Source of the DNA: Cryomorpha sp963741985 | Lineage (GTDB): Bacteria; Bacteroidota; Bacteroidia; Flavobacteriales_D; Cryomorphaceae | DNA: 64,000 nucleotides | Assembly (NCBI GenBank): GCA_963741985.1 | Contig: CAVUKD010000001.1 | Span: forward strand, 248,001-312,000 | Reading direction: 5' to 3' | Part shown: in pieces, positions 1 to 10,664 of the stretch | Numbering within the stretch: position 1 is the first letter of the stretch | Layout of the letters: each line of letters begins with the position of its first letter | Program-made: the position numbers and the translations under genes | Notes under the pieces: generated by a model | The model's database searches: none | What the model saw: only the letters and a program-made list of their open reading frames with translations | Told to the model about the DNA's origin: nothing

Positions 1-1
1 T

Positions 2-700
2 ACGACCAGTGATCCAAATGATTTCAGTTCAGCCACTGTCTATAATGTTTCCCAAGTCAATGGAGGTGACATTGCACAATTCAATCATATCCCTATAACA
101 GATGGAATGTATATCTCACTTGCCAATACGAGTGCGATATATCCCCTACCGATTGAACTTCTAAGCTTTACGGCAAAATTAAACGGAAATTTCGTTGATT
201 TAAATTGGGCAACAGCCTCAGAAACCAATAATGAATATTTCCAGATTGAGCGCGCAGATTCTGATCTAAATTGGAAAGAAATAGGGCAAGTTGATGGTGC
301 AGGAAATTCCAATACCACACTTTACTATAATGAAAAAGATCGCGATCCATTGCCCGGCATTTCCTATTACCGCCTTAAGCAAGTTGATTACGACGGCAAG
401 TATACATACTCAGATGTTGTGTCGGTGGTGAATAATCATCTGTCGGATGAGGATCAAGTATTTATATATCCCAATCCGAATAAAAATGGTGAACTTTGGT
501 TGCGAATCCCTTATGCCTTTTCAGATTATGTTACGACGGTTACCGTTTACGATCTGTCTGGAAAAATTCAATTACAGAGTCAACTGGGCTTGAGTGAAGC
601 CATTTCCCAAATTAATATTGAAAGTCTCAGTCAAGGTGCCTACATCTTGCATATTCGTTCTGCTGTGATAGATGAATCAAAAAAGCTTATTAAGTATTAA
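2..700 (+). CDS. C-terminal end of a giant T9SS-secreted LamG/Calx-beta protein (copy 1, 5' truncated by window)
   Basis: The reading frame is open from base 2, so the window cuts this gene; about 232 residues are visible. They match the C-terminal quarter of the next two giant genes: the tail of the second LamG-associated module (ends ITDGMYISLANTS), a fibronectin-III-like domain starting LPIELLSFTAKLNG with the block YYRLKQVDYDGKYTYSDVVS, and a T9SS type A sorting domain with the YPNP motif and a final SKKLIKY. The role is therefore inferred as a secreted, surface-attached or released protein whose C-terminus is removed on export. It belongs to the same subfamily as copies 2 and 3. The tail KKLIKY differs from KKLIVN of its neighbours but keeps the usual basic-hydrophobic pattern. 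The missing part lies upstream of the window. Confidence 0.9.
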   Translation, partial: TTSDPNDFSSATVYNVSQVNGGDIAQFNHIPITDGMYISLANTSAIYPLPIELLSFTAKLNGNFVDLNWATASETNNEYFQIERADSDLNWKEIGQVDGAGNSNTTLYYNEKDRDPLPGISYYRLKQVDYDGKYTYSDVVSVVNNHLSDEDQVFIYPNPNKNGELWLRIPYAFSDYVTTVTVYDLSGKIQLQSQLGLSEAISQINIESLSQGAYILHIRSAVIDESKKLIKY

Positions 701-932
701 TACAGGAACGCATAATTCATTGAACGTCAAATAATTTTTTACCCATAGGTTAGATTTTGGCTCCTTTCAAGCGACAGGAATAATTTCCCTACGATCCATT
801 TTTCAGAGTAAAGCTTGAGCCTTAAGTAAATAAACGAATAAAGCATTTGTACTGCCTTCTTATACAACAAACATCAACCAGTATTGTTAGAACCTTGATA
901 TGCTTCAGCTGAATCACTATCTTTACGAGTCG

Positions 933-3900
933 ATGAAAGGCAAACTATTCTTCACAAAAACTTGTCAAAACCGGATGCTTGTCTGGTGGAAATATTATGG
1001 GTTAATTACCTTTTTTTTGTTGCCCGTGGTTGCTTCTGCACAGTCTGGTCCGGGAGGCGTCAGTAATGACAGCGACCCCGTTAAAAACTGTAGGCTGTGG
1101 CTTGATGCGGGTGATATCGCGTCCCCTATCCAATCGGATGGTTCAGAGGTTACATCTTGGGTTGACAGATCCTATTCGGCAGAAGCCGATGAAGCCGTTT
1201 GGAATACCACTTTTGATGAGTTGTTTACTGCACCCCTGTTTCGGAGCGACCCTGCTTATAGCATAAATGGGAAACCCGTCGTGTCGTTTGAAGATGGAGG
1301 CATGCTGCTGATGGGATTGGCTGCAAATTCAAATCTCAATTCCGATCTGGTTGCAGATGGTAACCAAGGAGCAACTGCGCAACGCACCATATTTCTTGCT
1401 TTCCGCACTGGAAATGACATTGCGTCCCGCCAATTTATCTGGGAACAAGGAGGAGGCTGGAAAGGTCTGGGAATATATATTTACAACTCAAGCGTATATA
1501 TCAGTGCATATGATATTAAGGGTGGCGGGTCTTGGCCGAAATTTGGATTCACTTATAAAAAAGCCACGGTGCAACCGAATACTACGTATGTGGTTTCTTT
1601 AATTTTAGATGCTCCAACTACTAATACTTTAGACACCGATATTATTGATAACAACTCATTTAAAGGTACCATTAACGGAGGAAATTTTGGGCAATTAGAA
1701 CAAGGCTCTTCCAATCCTACACTGACGGGTGGTGGTTTTGGAGTAGGTCGAATCGGACATCAAGGAGACCCAATAGGAATTGGAGGTGTAAACTCCATGA
1801 CCGCTAATGAATCTACAATTTACGATTATAATAGTCAGGATTGTCTGGGGTTTAGTCCGTGCACCAATGGGATTGCAAAACCACCGGATCCGGGGCTCAC
1901 CGGCCAGTTTCTATTCAAGGGCCGCATAGCCGAGATATGTTACTATGCATATAGTCTTAACGATGCCGAACGTATAATTGTCGAAAACTACCTGGCAGCT
2001 AAGTACTTCGCAAATATAATCGACAACGATAAATTTGAATATCAAGCTAATTACGGAAATGACGTAATTGGGATTGGTGCTCAACCAAATGGTGATGATC
2101 ACAATCACAGTAAAGGCGACAATCTTTTTGAGATTAGTGTTGGTTTGATGGATCCCGCATTTAAATTCTCGCCGGTAATATCACGTTATTTACTCGTCGG
2201 CCATAATGGAAACCCCATGCTTTGGACCAATCAAAACACTCCGGATACAGCAACTGTTATGCGGTTGCGAAGAACGTGGCGTTTCGACCGAAATGGATTT
2301 AGCGGTTCTCAGGGCGACCAAACATTGAAAATAAAACTGGATTCAACCGATCTGCCCACGCTTCCCGGTTCAGATTATAAATTAGCGGTATTGATTGACG
2401 ATAGTAATGGCCCTCTGCCAAACTTTTCAGCTTCTTCTCGAGTTATCGAATTGCCAAATATTGGCGGAACCATGTTCGAAGGAAAATATCTTATCCCCGA
2501 CGGTGCATATTTCACTATAGCTGCTGTGAAGCCGACTATTCAGTTCAGGCAAAATTCTGCTTTTACCCTCGAAAATGACAATGCTTCTCCTACCGCAGCA
2601 AGCGTCGAGGTAGAATTAAACTATTCGCCTCTGGTGGGTTCAGTAATTCAAACGGGTGTCCTATTTGAACCAGGCACAGCACTAAATCCGGCGGACTATA
2701 CGTCTCCAAATACCTCCATAACCATTACTCCTCCGAATAAAACCGGAACTGTTTCCTTTAATATTATCAATGAGAATGTGGTTGATACACCTCCGGTAAA
2801 AGAATTTTTAATAATTCTGGACCCGACAGCCACCACTTCAGGATATGGAATCGGCCAGGGTGACACGCTGGTTTATAAAATTTACGACGACGATCCCGAG
2901 CCCAAAGCTACTTTTGAAACTGCAACCAATGATACCATTACCGAAGCCGGAAGCGGAGGTACAGGTCTTGCCCAGATAAATGTGCGGATAAACGGAACCA
3001 CTACTTCTTCGCAAAACAGAACTTTACGTATCATAGACGATTTTACGGGAACCGCTACGTATGGTGTAGATTACACTTTGCCCAATGCTTCCGGATGGGT
3101 CAGCCTTACCTCACCTTACATTGGTCGATACAAAGACATAACTGTTCCGGATGGTACAAATGCTTCTTCTGCCGTTTTCTTTAATGTCTTTACAGATAAT
3201 CTCGATGAAAACGATGAATCCATCCATTTCCAGCTTGAGCCTAAAGGGGATATTGGAACCGATGGTAATTCGATCGTAGAACATACCATAAATCTGATTG
3301 ACATCAATTCCGAACCCGAAGTTGGATTTCTCGCTTCCAATTCCGAAGGTTTTGAAGCCGTTTCTCAACCCAGAATTGTTGTGACGCTCAGCGGCCCGAG
3401 CGCAAAGACGATTGAAGTTCCTTTCACACTAACGGGAGGTACCGCCACCAATGGTGCCAATCAATCCAATTCCGATTATACTGCCGAAACTACAGGCACC
3501 GTTGTTTTCCCTCCGGGAGATACCCTTTCCTATCTTTATTACAACCCAAATACGGGAAATGTAGCGCTTCAGGTCTATAGTGACGGTGTTCAAGAATCGG
3601 ATGAGACTATTGACTTTGAACTTCAGGAACCGGTCGTGAATGCCCAATTGGGTTCTGGAAAGACGCACACATACACGATCAAAGACTATCAGGTTTTTGA
3701 ATGGACGGGGGTCGCCGGAGTGGGCAAAGCACGGGACAATACTTTTTGGATCGATCTGGAGAATGCAGCATCGGGGCAGAGTGGAAGCGTACCTCAGCTT
3801 TCTCCGCGTCCTATAGATATTTTACAGAACGTCTCTGGATATCAACCCACTGTTGTGGTTGGAAGGAATAATCAAAAAGTAATTGATTTTATCGGAAGCT

Positions 3901-5648
3901 ATAAAATGCTGAAAGTAAGTGGTAGTAGCGATGGGAAAAGTCCTTTCGTGAATACTGCCGGTTTTTACGACAGTAAGGACATATTTTTTGTGATCACACT
4001 TTCATCCTCAAGCTCTTCAGCCCAACAGGTCATTTTCGAAGAAGGTGGCGACGATAAAGGGCTCAATATTTATTTGAAAAACAATAAAATATATTTTCAA
4101 GCGTGGAATATAAGCGATGATGATGGGTCGGCGGGAAATCTGGCTCCTTGGGGCGGTGATAATAGTTATGCGGTTTCCAATACCCTCACTTCTGATGAAA
4201 CGTATGTCGTAAGCTGTCATTATCAAGATAATGGCGTAACACCACTCCGCGTGTACGTAGATGGCGAGTTGCAGGGCACCTACGGCTCCACAAACCCAGC
4301 TGCGAGCAGCTATATAGGAAGACTTTATGTGCACGGGGATAAAATCGGAATTGGAGGAGTTTATTATAAAACACATTTTGATACCGGCCCGATAACCGAT
4401 AACGTGGGCTATAATTTCAATGGCCAGTTGTGTGAAATGATTTATTATAACGATCAGGGTGAGGCCATGAATACTGCTCGAATACGGATCGTGCACAATT
4501 ATCTCTCGGCACGATTTAATGTTCCGCTGAGGGCTTCGGAGCAGGTTTTTGATTTGACCTATGCCGACCAAACCAACCCAACACCCGGCTACGTAACCTA
4601 TAATAAAGATGTAGCGGGTATCGGAATTGTGGCTCCCGGCAATCTCCACGGAGTATCGCAGGGTCCTGCTGAAATGAAGGTGAGCGCTACCAATCTCAGC
4701 GGAACCAATAAATTTATAATGTGGGGCCACAATAATCAATCGCTTACAAACACATGGCCTCATTCGTATTGGAATGCATCGCTGCCAGCAGGAGTGCAGG
4801 AAAGATCAGGTCGTGTATGGCGGTTTTCAGAAAATTTTGATTCAGCTTCGAGTCTGGAAATTGAAATGAATTTTTCAGAATCGGGTAATGCTCCTTATTT
4901 AACCAATCATCGTGAATTACTCCGGCTTTTGGTCAGTGCGAATGCCGACGATTGGAGTGCTGCCACGGTTTATTCGCCGTCGGCTACCCAACCAAATCCA
5001 TCGGAAGGAGCGCGTGTGGTATTCGACAACGTGAATATTCTGGACGGCTACTACGTGGCTTTAGGAAATATCAGTCCGATAAATATTGCCCCGCTACCTA
5101 TAGAATGGCTCAATTTTAGTGCGCGTTTCGAGGTAGATCAGGTAAACCTTTCATGGGCAACAGCATCGGAGAAGAATAATGAATATTTCGATATCGAACG
5201 TGCTGGTTCTGATTTGAAATGGAAAAAAATTGCGCAAGTAGCAGGTGCCGGAAATTCAAATACCACACTTTATTACAACGAAAAAGATCGTGATCCTCTG
5301 CCGGGCATATCCTATTACCGCCTTAAACAGGTTGACTTCGACGGCAACTATAAATATTCCGATGTGGTCTCCGTGATGAACAGCCTACTTAACGACGGTG
5401 ATGAGGTAATGATTTATCCGAATCCCGTTCGCGGAGGATCCATTGTTCTAAAAATTCCGTATGCAGTTTCAGACACGAAAACTGAAGTGATAATCTATGA
5501 TCTCACAGGCAAGAGTTTAATAAAATATGTTTTACACGAAGGTGAAATGCTTTCTGAAATCAATATAGATAAACTTAATCCCGGGGCATACTTGGTTAAT
5601 ATCCGTTCTTCATTGTTGGATGAAACCAAAAAATTAATTGTTAATTAA
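933..5648 (+). CDS. Giant T9SS-secreted LamG/Calx-beta adhesin-like protein (copy 2)
   Basis: About 1,571 residues. The signal peptide ends ASA with Gln at mature +1 (residue 37 from this start), followed by the GPGGVS motif. Domain order, with approximate residues: LamG-like module 50-363 closing with GRIAEICYY and NYLAAKYFANI; a Gly-Ile-Gly-containing associated module 369-530; three Calx-beta-like domains 536-919 with acidic loops such as DNLDENDE and DGVQESDE, expected to bind calcium; second LamG-like module 920-1196; second associated module 1202-1384; fibronectin-III-like 1386-1486; T9SS sorting domain 1487-1571 (YPNP, ending KKLIVN). ATGs at 900 and 975 are also in frame; 933 gives a signal peptide nearest in length to the paralogues. 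It is probably a surface adhesin or carbohydrate-binding protein; no catalytic motif was seen. Confidence 0.9.
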   Translation: MKGKLFFTKTCQNRMLVWWKYYGLITFFLLPVVASAQSGPGGVSNDSDPVKNCRLWLDAGDIASPIQSDGSEVTSWVDRSYSAEADEAVWNTTFDELFTAPLFRSDPAYSINGKPVVSFEDGGMLLMGLAANSNLNSDLVADGNQGATAQRTIFLAFRTGNDIASRQFIWEQGGGWKGLGIYIYNSSVYISAYDIKGGGSWPKFGFTYKKATVQPNTTYVVSLILDAPTTNTLDTDIIDNNSFKGTINGGNFGQLEQGSSNPTLTGGGFGVGRIGHQGDPIGIGGVNSMTANESTIYDYNSQDCLGFSPCTNGIAKPPDPGLTGQFLFKGRIAEICYYAYSLNDAERIIVENYLAAKYFANIIDNDKFEYQANYGNDVIGIGAQPNGDDHNHSKGDNLFEISVGLMDPAFKFSPVISRYLLVGHNGNPMLWTNQNTPDTATVMRLRRTWRFDRNGFSGSQGDQTLKIKLDSTDLPTLPGSDYKLAVLIDDSNGPLPNFSASSRVIELPNIGGTMFEGKYLIPDGAYFTIAAVKPTIQFRQNSAFTLENDNASPTAASVEVELNYSPLVGSVIQTGVLFEPGTALNPADYTSPNTSITITPPNKTGTVSFNIINENVVDTPPVKEFLIILDPTATTSGYGIGQGDTLVYKIYDDDPEPKATFETATNDTITEAGSGGTGLAQINVRINGTTTSSQNRTLRIIDDFTGTATYGVDYTLPNASGWVSLTSPYIGRYKDITVPDGTNASSAVFFNVFTDNLDENDESIHFQLEPKGDIGTDGNSIVEHTINLIDINSEPEVGFLASNSEGFEAVSQPRIVVTLSGPSAKTIEVPFTLTGGTATNGANQSNSDYTAETTGTVVFPPGDTLSYLYYNPNTGNVALQVYSDGVQESDETIDFELQEPVVNAQLGSGKTHTYTIKDYQVFEWTGVAGVGKARDNTFWIDLENAASGQSGSVPQLSPRPIDILQNVSGYQPTVVVGRNNQKVIDFIGSYKMLKVSGSSDGKSPFVNTAGFYDSKDIFFVITLSSSSSSAQQVIFEEGGDDKGLNIYLKNNKIYFQAWNISDDDGSAGNLAPWGGDNSYAVSNTLTSDETYVVSCHYQDNGVTPLRVYVDGELQGTYGSTNPAASSYIGRLYVHGDKIGIGGVYYKTHFDTGPITDNVGYNFNGQLCEMIYYNDQGEAMNTARIRIVHNYLSARFNVPLRASEQVFDLTYADQTNPTPGYVTYNKDVAGIGIVAPGNLHGVSQGPAEMKVSATNLSGTNKFIMWGHNNQSLTNTWPHSYWNASLPAGVQERSGRVWRFSENFDSASSLEIEMNFSESGNAPYLTNHRELLRLLVSANADDWSAATVYSPSATQPNPSEGARVVFDNVNILDGYYVALGNISPINIAPLPIEWLNFSARFEVDQVNLSWATASEKNNEYFDIERAGSDLKWKKIAQVAGAGNSNTTLYYNEKDRDPLPGISYYRLKQVDFDGNYKYSDVVSVMNSLLNDGDEVMIYPNPVRGGSIVLKIPYAVSDTKTEVIIYDLTGKSLIKYVLHEGEMLSEINIDKLNPGAYLVNIRSSLLDETKKLIVN

Positions 5649-5854
5649 ACAAAAGGACAAAATTTTCCCCGGCTTCAACGCGTGTTTTTGCAACAATAGA
5701 ATGAAGCAAACCATCGACATATTCCAATTTATACGCGATAGACCAATGAATTTTTAACATGCTTTTATATTAAACACTTTATTCTGAATGAATAAAAGCG
5801 TACATTGGTTTGTTGATTTCTAACCAAAAGACCGTTCTGATTTTACCATTGATC

Positions 5855-8800
5855 ATGCTTTCATCAAAAAAAATTCTAATTGTTCTGATAACGGCTCTTA
5901 CGCCTTTGTTGATATTCGCCCAATTAGGACCGGGTGGTATAAGTGAAGAAACTCCAATAGCCAATCCACCCTACACCCAAAGCACATGCAGATTATGGTA
6001 TGACGCAAGCACCTTAACATCGCTTGCCGATGGTGACGATCTATCAACGTGGAACGACATAAGTGCTTCTGAAGTAAACGATCAGGCATCTGTAAAATCA
6101 GGATACCTCCCACCCTATTATCGTGACAATGCAGCCAATACCATAAACGGATACCCTGTAGTAACTTTTGAAGATGGTCGTTTTATGCAAATCGGTGTAG
6201 ATGCATCTTCAGATATTAATATGTCCGGTGTAACCAATTCCAAATCGGTTTTCGTAGCATTTCGTACTTCAACTGAAATTTCCTCTAAGCAAATTATCTA
6301 CGAAGAGGATGGAGCGTGGAGGGGATTTAATGTGTACATAGAGAATGACAGTATTTTTGTTGGTGGACATGATTTCAATCGGAATGGATATATAATTAAT
6401 AGTGGTGCCATTGAAACTCCTTGTGAAGACAACAACCAAACAGAAACAGACGTCGATTGTACTCCTCAATGGGGATATACCTATGTAAGCAAACGTATTG
6501 AGGCAAATACCACATATATATTGACCGCACAATACTACGCAAAAGATGAAGGTGTAATCGGAAATGATCCGGATGACTATTATATCAAAGGCTGGATCAA
6601 TGGGAACAGTTTTGGAGCTATGAAAACCTACACGGCTTACACACTTAAGTATATATCAGATTTTGGCGGAGAAAGAGGCGTTGGAACACTTTCCAGCCAC
6701 GACAACCCGATAGGGCTTGGAGCTGCAAACAGTCATTTCGTTGATCAAAACGCGGTGTATGAAGGTGAATATAGTGGTCAATATAGTTTTCAAGGACGCT
6801 TGGCTGAATATATATACTACATCGATCTTTTGAATGAAACACAACGCATTATTTTAGAAAATTACCTCGGCGCAAAATATTTTGCAAATATTCTCCCTTC
6901 GAATGATAAATATGAACACCAGGCTTATTATGGAAAAGAAGTAATAGGAATAGGCCAGAACACTCCTGTTGCAGGAAACAATCACAATTTAAGTCAAGGG
7001 AGAAATCCATTTTTAATCTCTGAGAAAACAATTATTCCGGGTGCCAGCAATCATTTCTTTCTAACGGGTCAAAACGGAGGTAACATGACTTTGACTACTG
7101 ATGGAGTTCCTGAGAATTCTCTGAGTATCCAACGTCTCGAGCGTGTATGGAGAGTTGATGAAACGGGATCTTTTGGTACCATCCATCTTGAAATCGATGA
7201 AAGTGCAATCCCTGCTAAACCAGTTGGATATTCTAAATTGGTTTTGCTTGTAGACGGAACCAGTGCGAGTTTTCCGAATTTCACTCTGCCTTCAACACTT
7301 GTAAAAGAAATTCCGCTGAAGTCACCCTCAACTACTCTTCATCAAATAGATTATGATTTTCCGGATAATTCGTTTTACACGTTTGCTTGGCTAAAACCCG
7401 AAGTACAATTTGTTGAATCTGAGGCCTCAGGTCTTGAGGCTGACGCCCCACCAACCTCACCTTTTAGTGTAAATGTAAAACTCAATTATGAGCCTTTCTC
7501 ATCATCACCAAATGGTGTAGACTATATATTTGTAGATGGAGGTCAAACGGCCGAACCAGAAGACTATACCTACATTCCTTCCAGCACTGCACATGGAATT
7601 ACTATCCCAGCCAATCAGAGCACCGGGACACTACAATTTGATATTGTAAATGATAATATTGCTGATGATGAATCGACCGAGCAATTTCTGATTATTCTTC
7701 AAAGCGACGTAAATACAACTGTTGGGATAGGTCAGCGTGATACACTCATTTTTTCTATTCTTGATGATGACCCACCGCCTACAGGAGGTTTCGTAAGCTC
7801 CAGCGCAAATATTTCTGAATCGGCGGGGGAGTACTACGTGAAATTCCGCAGAACAGGAGATGCGAACGACATGAATTCTACAAGCTCGAAAATACGGATT
7901 CGCCGTAAGGCAAGTCCAAATGCCGGGACTGCAACTTACAACGCAGACTATACGCTAAAAACAGGTGATGGATGGGTAAATGGAGTTGCGGCACGTCGAC
8001 AGGATTACACATTCCCGGCAGCTCTTGTTTCGAGTCAACTTGACTCTATGCGCATTGAGATTACCGATGATTATATTAACGAAGAAGACGAAACCATAAA
8101 TCTTACTTTGGAAGGACTAGATGGATTTGCTATTTCCCCTTCGAGTATTATCAATTTCACACTGAATATTATCGAGGATGACCCATTTCCTAAAGCCAAT
8201 TTTTTAGCGAACAACCAGACGGGTTACGAAACTTATGGTGATCCTTCGATCGCGGTACAGCTCGATAGAAAGTCAACGAGAAACATCACGGTTTATTACA
8301 GTATCGACGATGGAGCCAGCACGGCAACATATAATTCAGATTATACCGGAACCGGGGTTTCAGAATTTGGAGAGATTCAGTTTGCCGCAGGAGATACGGT
8401 TGCCTATATCGGTCCTTTTTTCGTGAGCGCAGATGGTGTGCTGGATGAAGGCCCGGAGACGGTAATTTTCAATTTGGAATCTGCGGATAATGCAACTATA
8501 GGTACGGGCACACCTTTACATACGTACACCATTCTCGATTATGCCCCTTTTGAATGGAAAGGGGCTGCGGGTATAGGGCAAACTTCTGATAATATAGTTT
8601 GGATGGATGCTCCCAAAATGCCTGCCCTCGGACCACTGGAGTACATAACCAATTATTCTCCGCGGGATATTAAAGTTAAGACTGCAGTCGTCACAAGTGG
8701 TGAGGCCAGCTTAATAGCGAGTGGAATAAATAGCAAACAGTCGATCCAATTTGATGGAAGCACCGGTAGCAATGCCGATAATTATACCACGCCGGATGAC

Positions 8801-10564
8801 CCATTTATCAATCTTTCCGGCGCTATGGAACGGAAGTCATTTTTTATGGTAATACGACCTACTCAAGTTCCGTCTTCGAAGGTGAGCAACAACAACACCG
8901 CTGCTACAGATACGTATGCGCGAGTGATATACGAGCAAGGTGGTGCGTGGAGGGGTATGGCCATTTATTTGTACAATAAAAGATTGTATTTCCATGCATG
9001 GAATGGACCGGACGATGAAGGGCAAACTCCTTGGGGAATCAATGCGAAGGTATCTTCTCTAACCGACACAGCAGATGCCGTTTATGCAAGATCCAGTCAG
9101 GAAATAATAGCCGGTAATGATTATATTATATCCTGTCATTTTGATAGAAATTCCAATGAACCCATTATGGTTTATGTAAACGGTGTGAAAGGTGTAATGC
9201 AGGTTCCAGCTACTACAACCGTTGGCAAACTCTATCTTCACAATTCGATAACATACGGGGCCAATACAGGAAGCATGTTGTTTCATTTTAGTAAAAATTC
9301 ACCCGCAAGTTCTTCTAAATGTGCATACAAAGGGCTTCTCTCTGAGTTTATTATGTACTACGAGCCACTAATGAATGTGGCGAGGCGTGTTATAGTAGAA
9401 AACTACCTTTCTGCTAAATACAATATCCCTCTTGACAATAGTGACACTCCTCAGGTATTTGATCTAAGCTATGCTGACTGGTCAACTAGCCCGGATACGG
9501 ATTTTAGCTTAGATGTTTGCGGCGTGGGTCAAGAAGTTATTAGTGGAGAAACCTATGAGCATCTCGATGCACAAGGCGCGGACATTATGCGCGTAAATAA
9601 TGCACAATTTAGTGGGACTAAAGCATACATGATATGGGGTCACAATAACAATGTATTGGTTAATACTTGGCCCTACTCTTATTGGAATGCCGACTTACCG
9701 ACGGGTATTGAAGAACGATCGGGTAAAGTTTGGAAAATATTTGAAAATCCAAACGGATCGGTATCATACGCTGATATCTTAATCAATTTTAGTGCCTCGA
9801 CCAATGCGACGGCTTTCAAAGCCGACGAGAATCTTTTAAAGCTTCTCATTCACCCCGGATCGGATATTGACCCTCAAGACTTTAGTGGCGCTGTAGTTAT
9901 TGATGCTGAAGCAATGCTAAACGGGAATGTTGCTTATTTTAAAAATGTTCCGATTACGAATGGGATGTATATTTCACTCGGGAATACCAGTCCGATGTCG
10001 ATGTTTCCACTCCCGATTGAATTGCTTTATTTTAATGCGAAATTTGAAGTCGATCATGTAAATCTCTCCTGGTCCACAGCTTCTGAATTAAACAATGATT
10101 ATTTCCAAATTGAACGCTCCGGTCCGGATCTGAATTGGAAGGAAATTCTTACAACTCAGGGTGCAGGAAATTCGAATACCACACAATACTATAACGAAAA
10201 AGATCGCGATCCACTATTAGGCGTATCTTATTACCGCTTGAAGCAAGTTGATTTTGATGGCAATTATAAATATTCAAATGTAGTATCAGTAATTAATGAT
10301 AATTTCGACAGCGGCGACGAGGTATTCATTTATCCAAATCCTGTCCACGGAGGATCGATCATTTTAAGAATTCCTTATGCCATGTCGGATATAAAAACGA
10401 CAGTCACTATCTATGATCTCTCCGGCAAGAGAATTTTGGAATATGTGTTACAGAAAGGTGGAAAGCTCTCAGAAATCAATATAGCTAAACTCGAACCGGG
10501 CGCATATTTGGTGCAAATCCATTCTACCCTGCTCGAGGAGACCAAGAAATTGATTGTGAATTAG
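5855..10564 (+). CDS. Giant T9SS-secreted LamG/Calx-beta adhesin-like protein (copy 3)
   Basis: 1,569 residues from ATG 5855. An upstream in-frame TTG at 5810 would add 15 residues and an over-long signal, so the ATG is preferred. The signal peptide ends LLIFA with Gln at +1, then LGPGGIS. Architecture follows copy 2: LamG-like module to about residue 347, associated GIG module 350-512, Calx-beta-like domains 515-638, 640-776 and 778-898 (acidic loops such as DDYINEEDE), second LamG-like module 899-1191 opening with FEWKGAAGIGQ, associated module 1198-1380, fibronectin-III-like 1384-1482, T9SS sorting domain 1485-1569 ending KKLIVN. The last 180 residues are very close to copies 1 and 2, which points to recent duplication or gene conversion. 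It is a likely calcium-stabilised surface or released protein. No terminator is visible after it. Confidence 0.9.
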   Translation: MLSSKKILIVLITALTPLLIFAQLGPGGISEETPIANPPYTQSTCRLWYDASTLTSLADGDDLSTWNDISASEVNDQASVKSGYLPPYYRDNAANTINGYPVVTFEDGRFMQIGVDASSDINMSGVTNSKSVFVAFRTSTEISSKQIIYEEDGAWRGFNVYIENDSIFVGGHDFNRNGYIINSGAIETPCEDNNQTETDVDCTPQWGYTYVSKRIEANTTYILTAQYYAKDEGVIGNDPDDYYIKGWINGNSFGAMKTYTAYTLKYISDFGGERGVGTLSSHDNPIGLGAANSHFVDQNAVYEGEYSGQYSFQGRLAEYIYYIDLLNETQRIILENYLGAKYFANILPSNDKYEHQAYYGKEVIGIGQNTPVAGNNHNLSQGRNPFLISEKTIIPGASNHFFLTGQNGGNMTLTTDGVPENSLSIQRLERVWRVDETGSFGTIHLEIDESAIPAKPVGYSKLVLLVDGTSASFPNFTLPSTLVKEIPLKSPSTTLHQIDYDFPDNSFYTFAWLKPEVQFVESEASGLEADAPPTSPFSVNVKLNYEPFSSSPNGVDYIFVDGGQTAEPEDYTYIPSSTAHGITIPANQSTGTLQFDIVNDNIADDESTEQFLIILQSDVNTTVGIGQRDTLIFSILDDDPPPTGGFVSSSANISESAGEYYVKFRRTGDANDMNSTSSKIRIRRKASPNAGTATYNADYTLKTGDGWVNGVAARRQDYTFPAALVSSQLDSMRIEITDDYINEEDETINLTLEGLDGFAISPSSIINFTLNIIEDDPFPKANFLANNQTGYETYGDPSIAVQLDRKSTRNITVYYSIDDGASTATYNSDYTGTGVSEFGEIQFAAGDTVAYIGPFFVSADGVLDEGPETVIFNLESADNATIGTGTPLHTYTILDYAPFEWKGAAGIGQTSDNIVWMDAPKMPALGPLEYITNYSPRDIKVKTAVVTSGEASLIASGINSKQSIQFDGSTGSNADNYTTPDDPFINLSGAMERKSFFMVIRPTQVPSSKVSNNNTAATDTYARVIYEQGGAWRGMAIYLYNKRLYFHAWNGPDDEGQTPWGINAKVSSLTDTADAVYARSSQEIIAGNDYIISCHFDRNSNEPIMVYVNGVKGVMQVPATTTVGKLYLHNSITYGANTGSMLFHFSKNSPASSSKCAYKGLLSEFIMYYEPLMNVARRVIVENYLSAKYNIPLDNSDTPQVFDLSYADWSTSPDTDFSLDVCGVGQEVISGETYEHLDAQGADIMRVNNAQFSGTKAYMIWGHNNNVLVNTWPYSYWNADLPTGIEERSGKVWKIFENPNGSVSYADILINFSASTNATAFKADENLLKLLIHPGSDIDPQDFSGAVVIDAEAMLNGNVAYFKNVPITNGMYISLGNTSPMSMFPLPIELLYFNAKFEVDHVNLSWSTASELNNDYFQIERSGPDLNWKEILTTQGAGNSNTTQYYNEKDRDPLLGVSYYRLKQVDFDGNYKYSNVVSVINDNFDSGDEVFIYPNPVHGGSIILRIPYAMSDIKTTVTIYDLSGKRILEYVLQKGGKLSEINIAKLEPGAYLVQIHSTLLEETKKLIVN

Positions 10565-10651
10565 ATTTCTCATATTTTTTTCTCATTGAGGATATCACTT
10601 ATGCTTTAAAGTTTCTCAGTTTTTGGTTTTAGGCTGTAAATAATTAATTTA

Positions 10652-10659
10652 TACATTTG
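10652..10659 (+). promoter_or_regulatory. Bacteroidota -7 promoter box (TACATTTG)
   Basis: TACATTTG fits the TAnnTTTG -7 consensus of Bacteroidota housekeeping promoters and lies 5 nt before the ATG at 10665, so the transcript would have almost no leader. A TTTG lies about 26 nt upstream, a longer spacing than usual. Confidence 0.5.
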
Positions 10660-10664
10660 CCGCC

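Noticed and set aside
4017..4763. 248-codon open frame on the minus strand
   Set aside because: It lies wholly antisense inside giant copy 2, has no recognisable domain or promoter, and copy 2 is clearly coding by homology to its paralogues.
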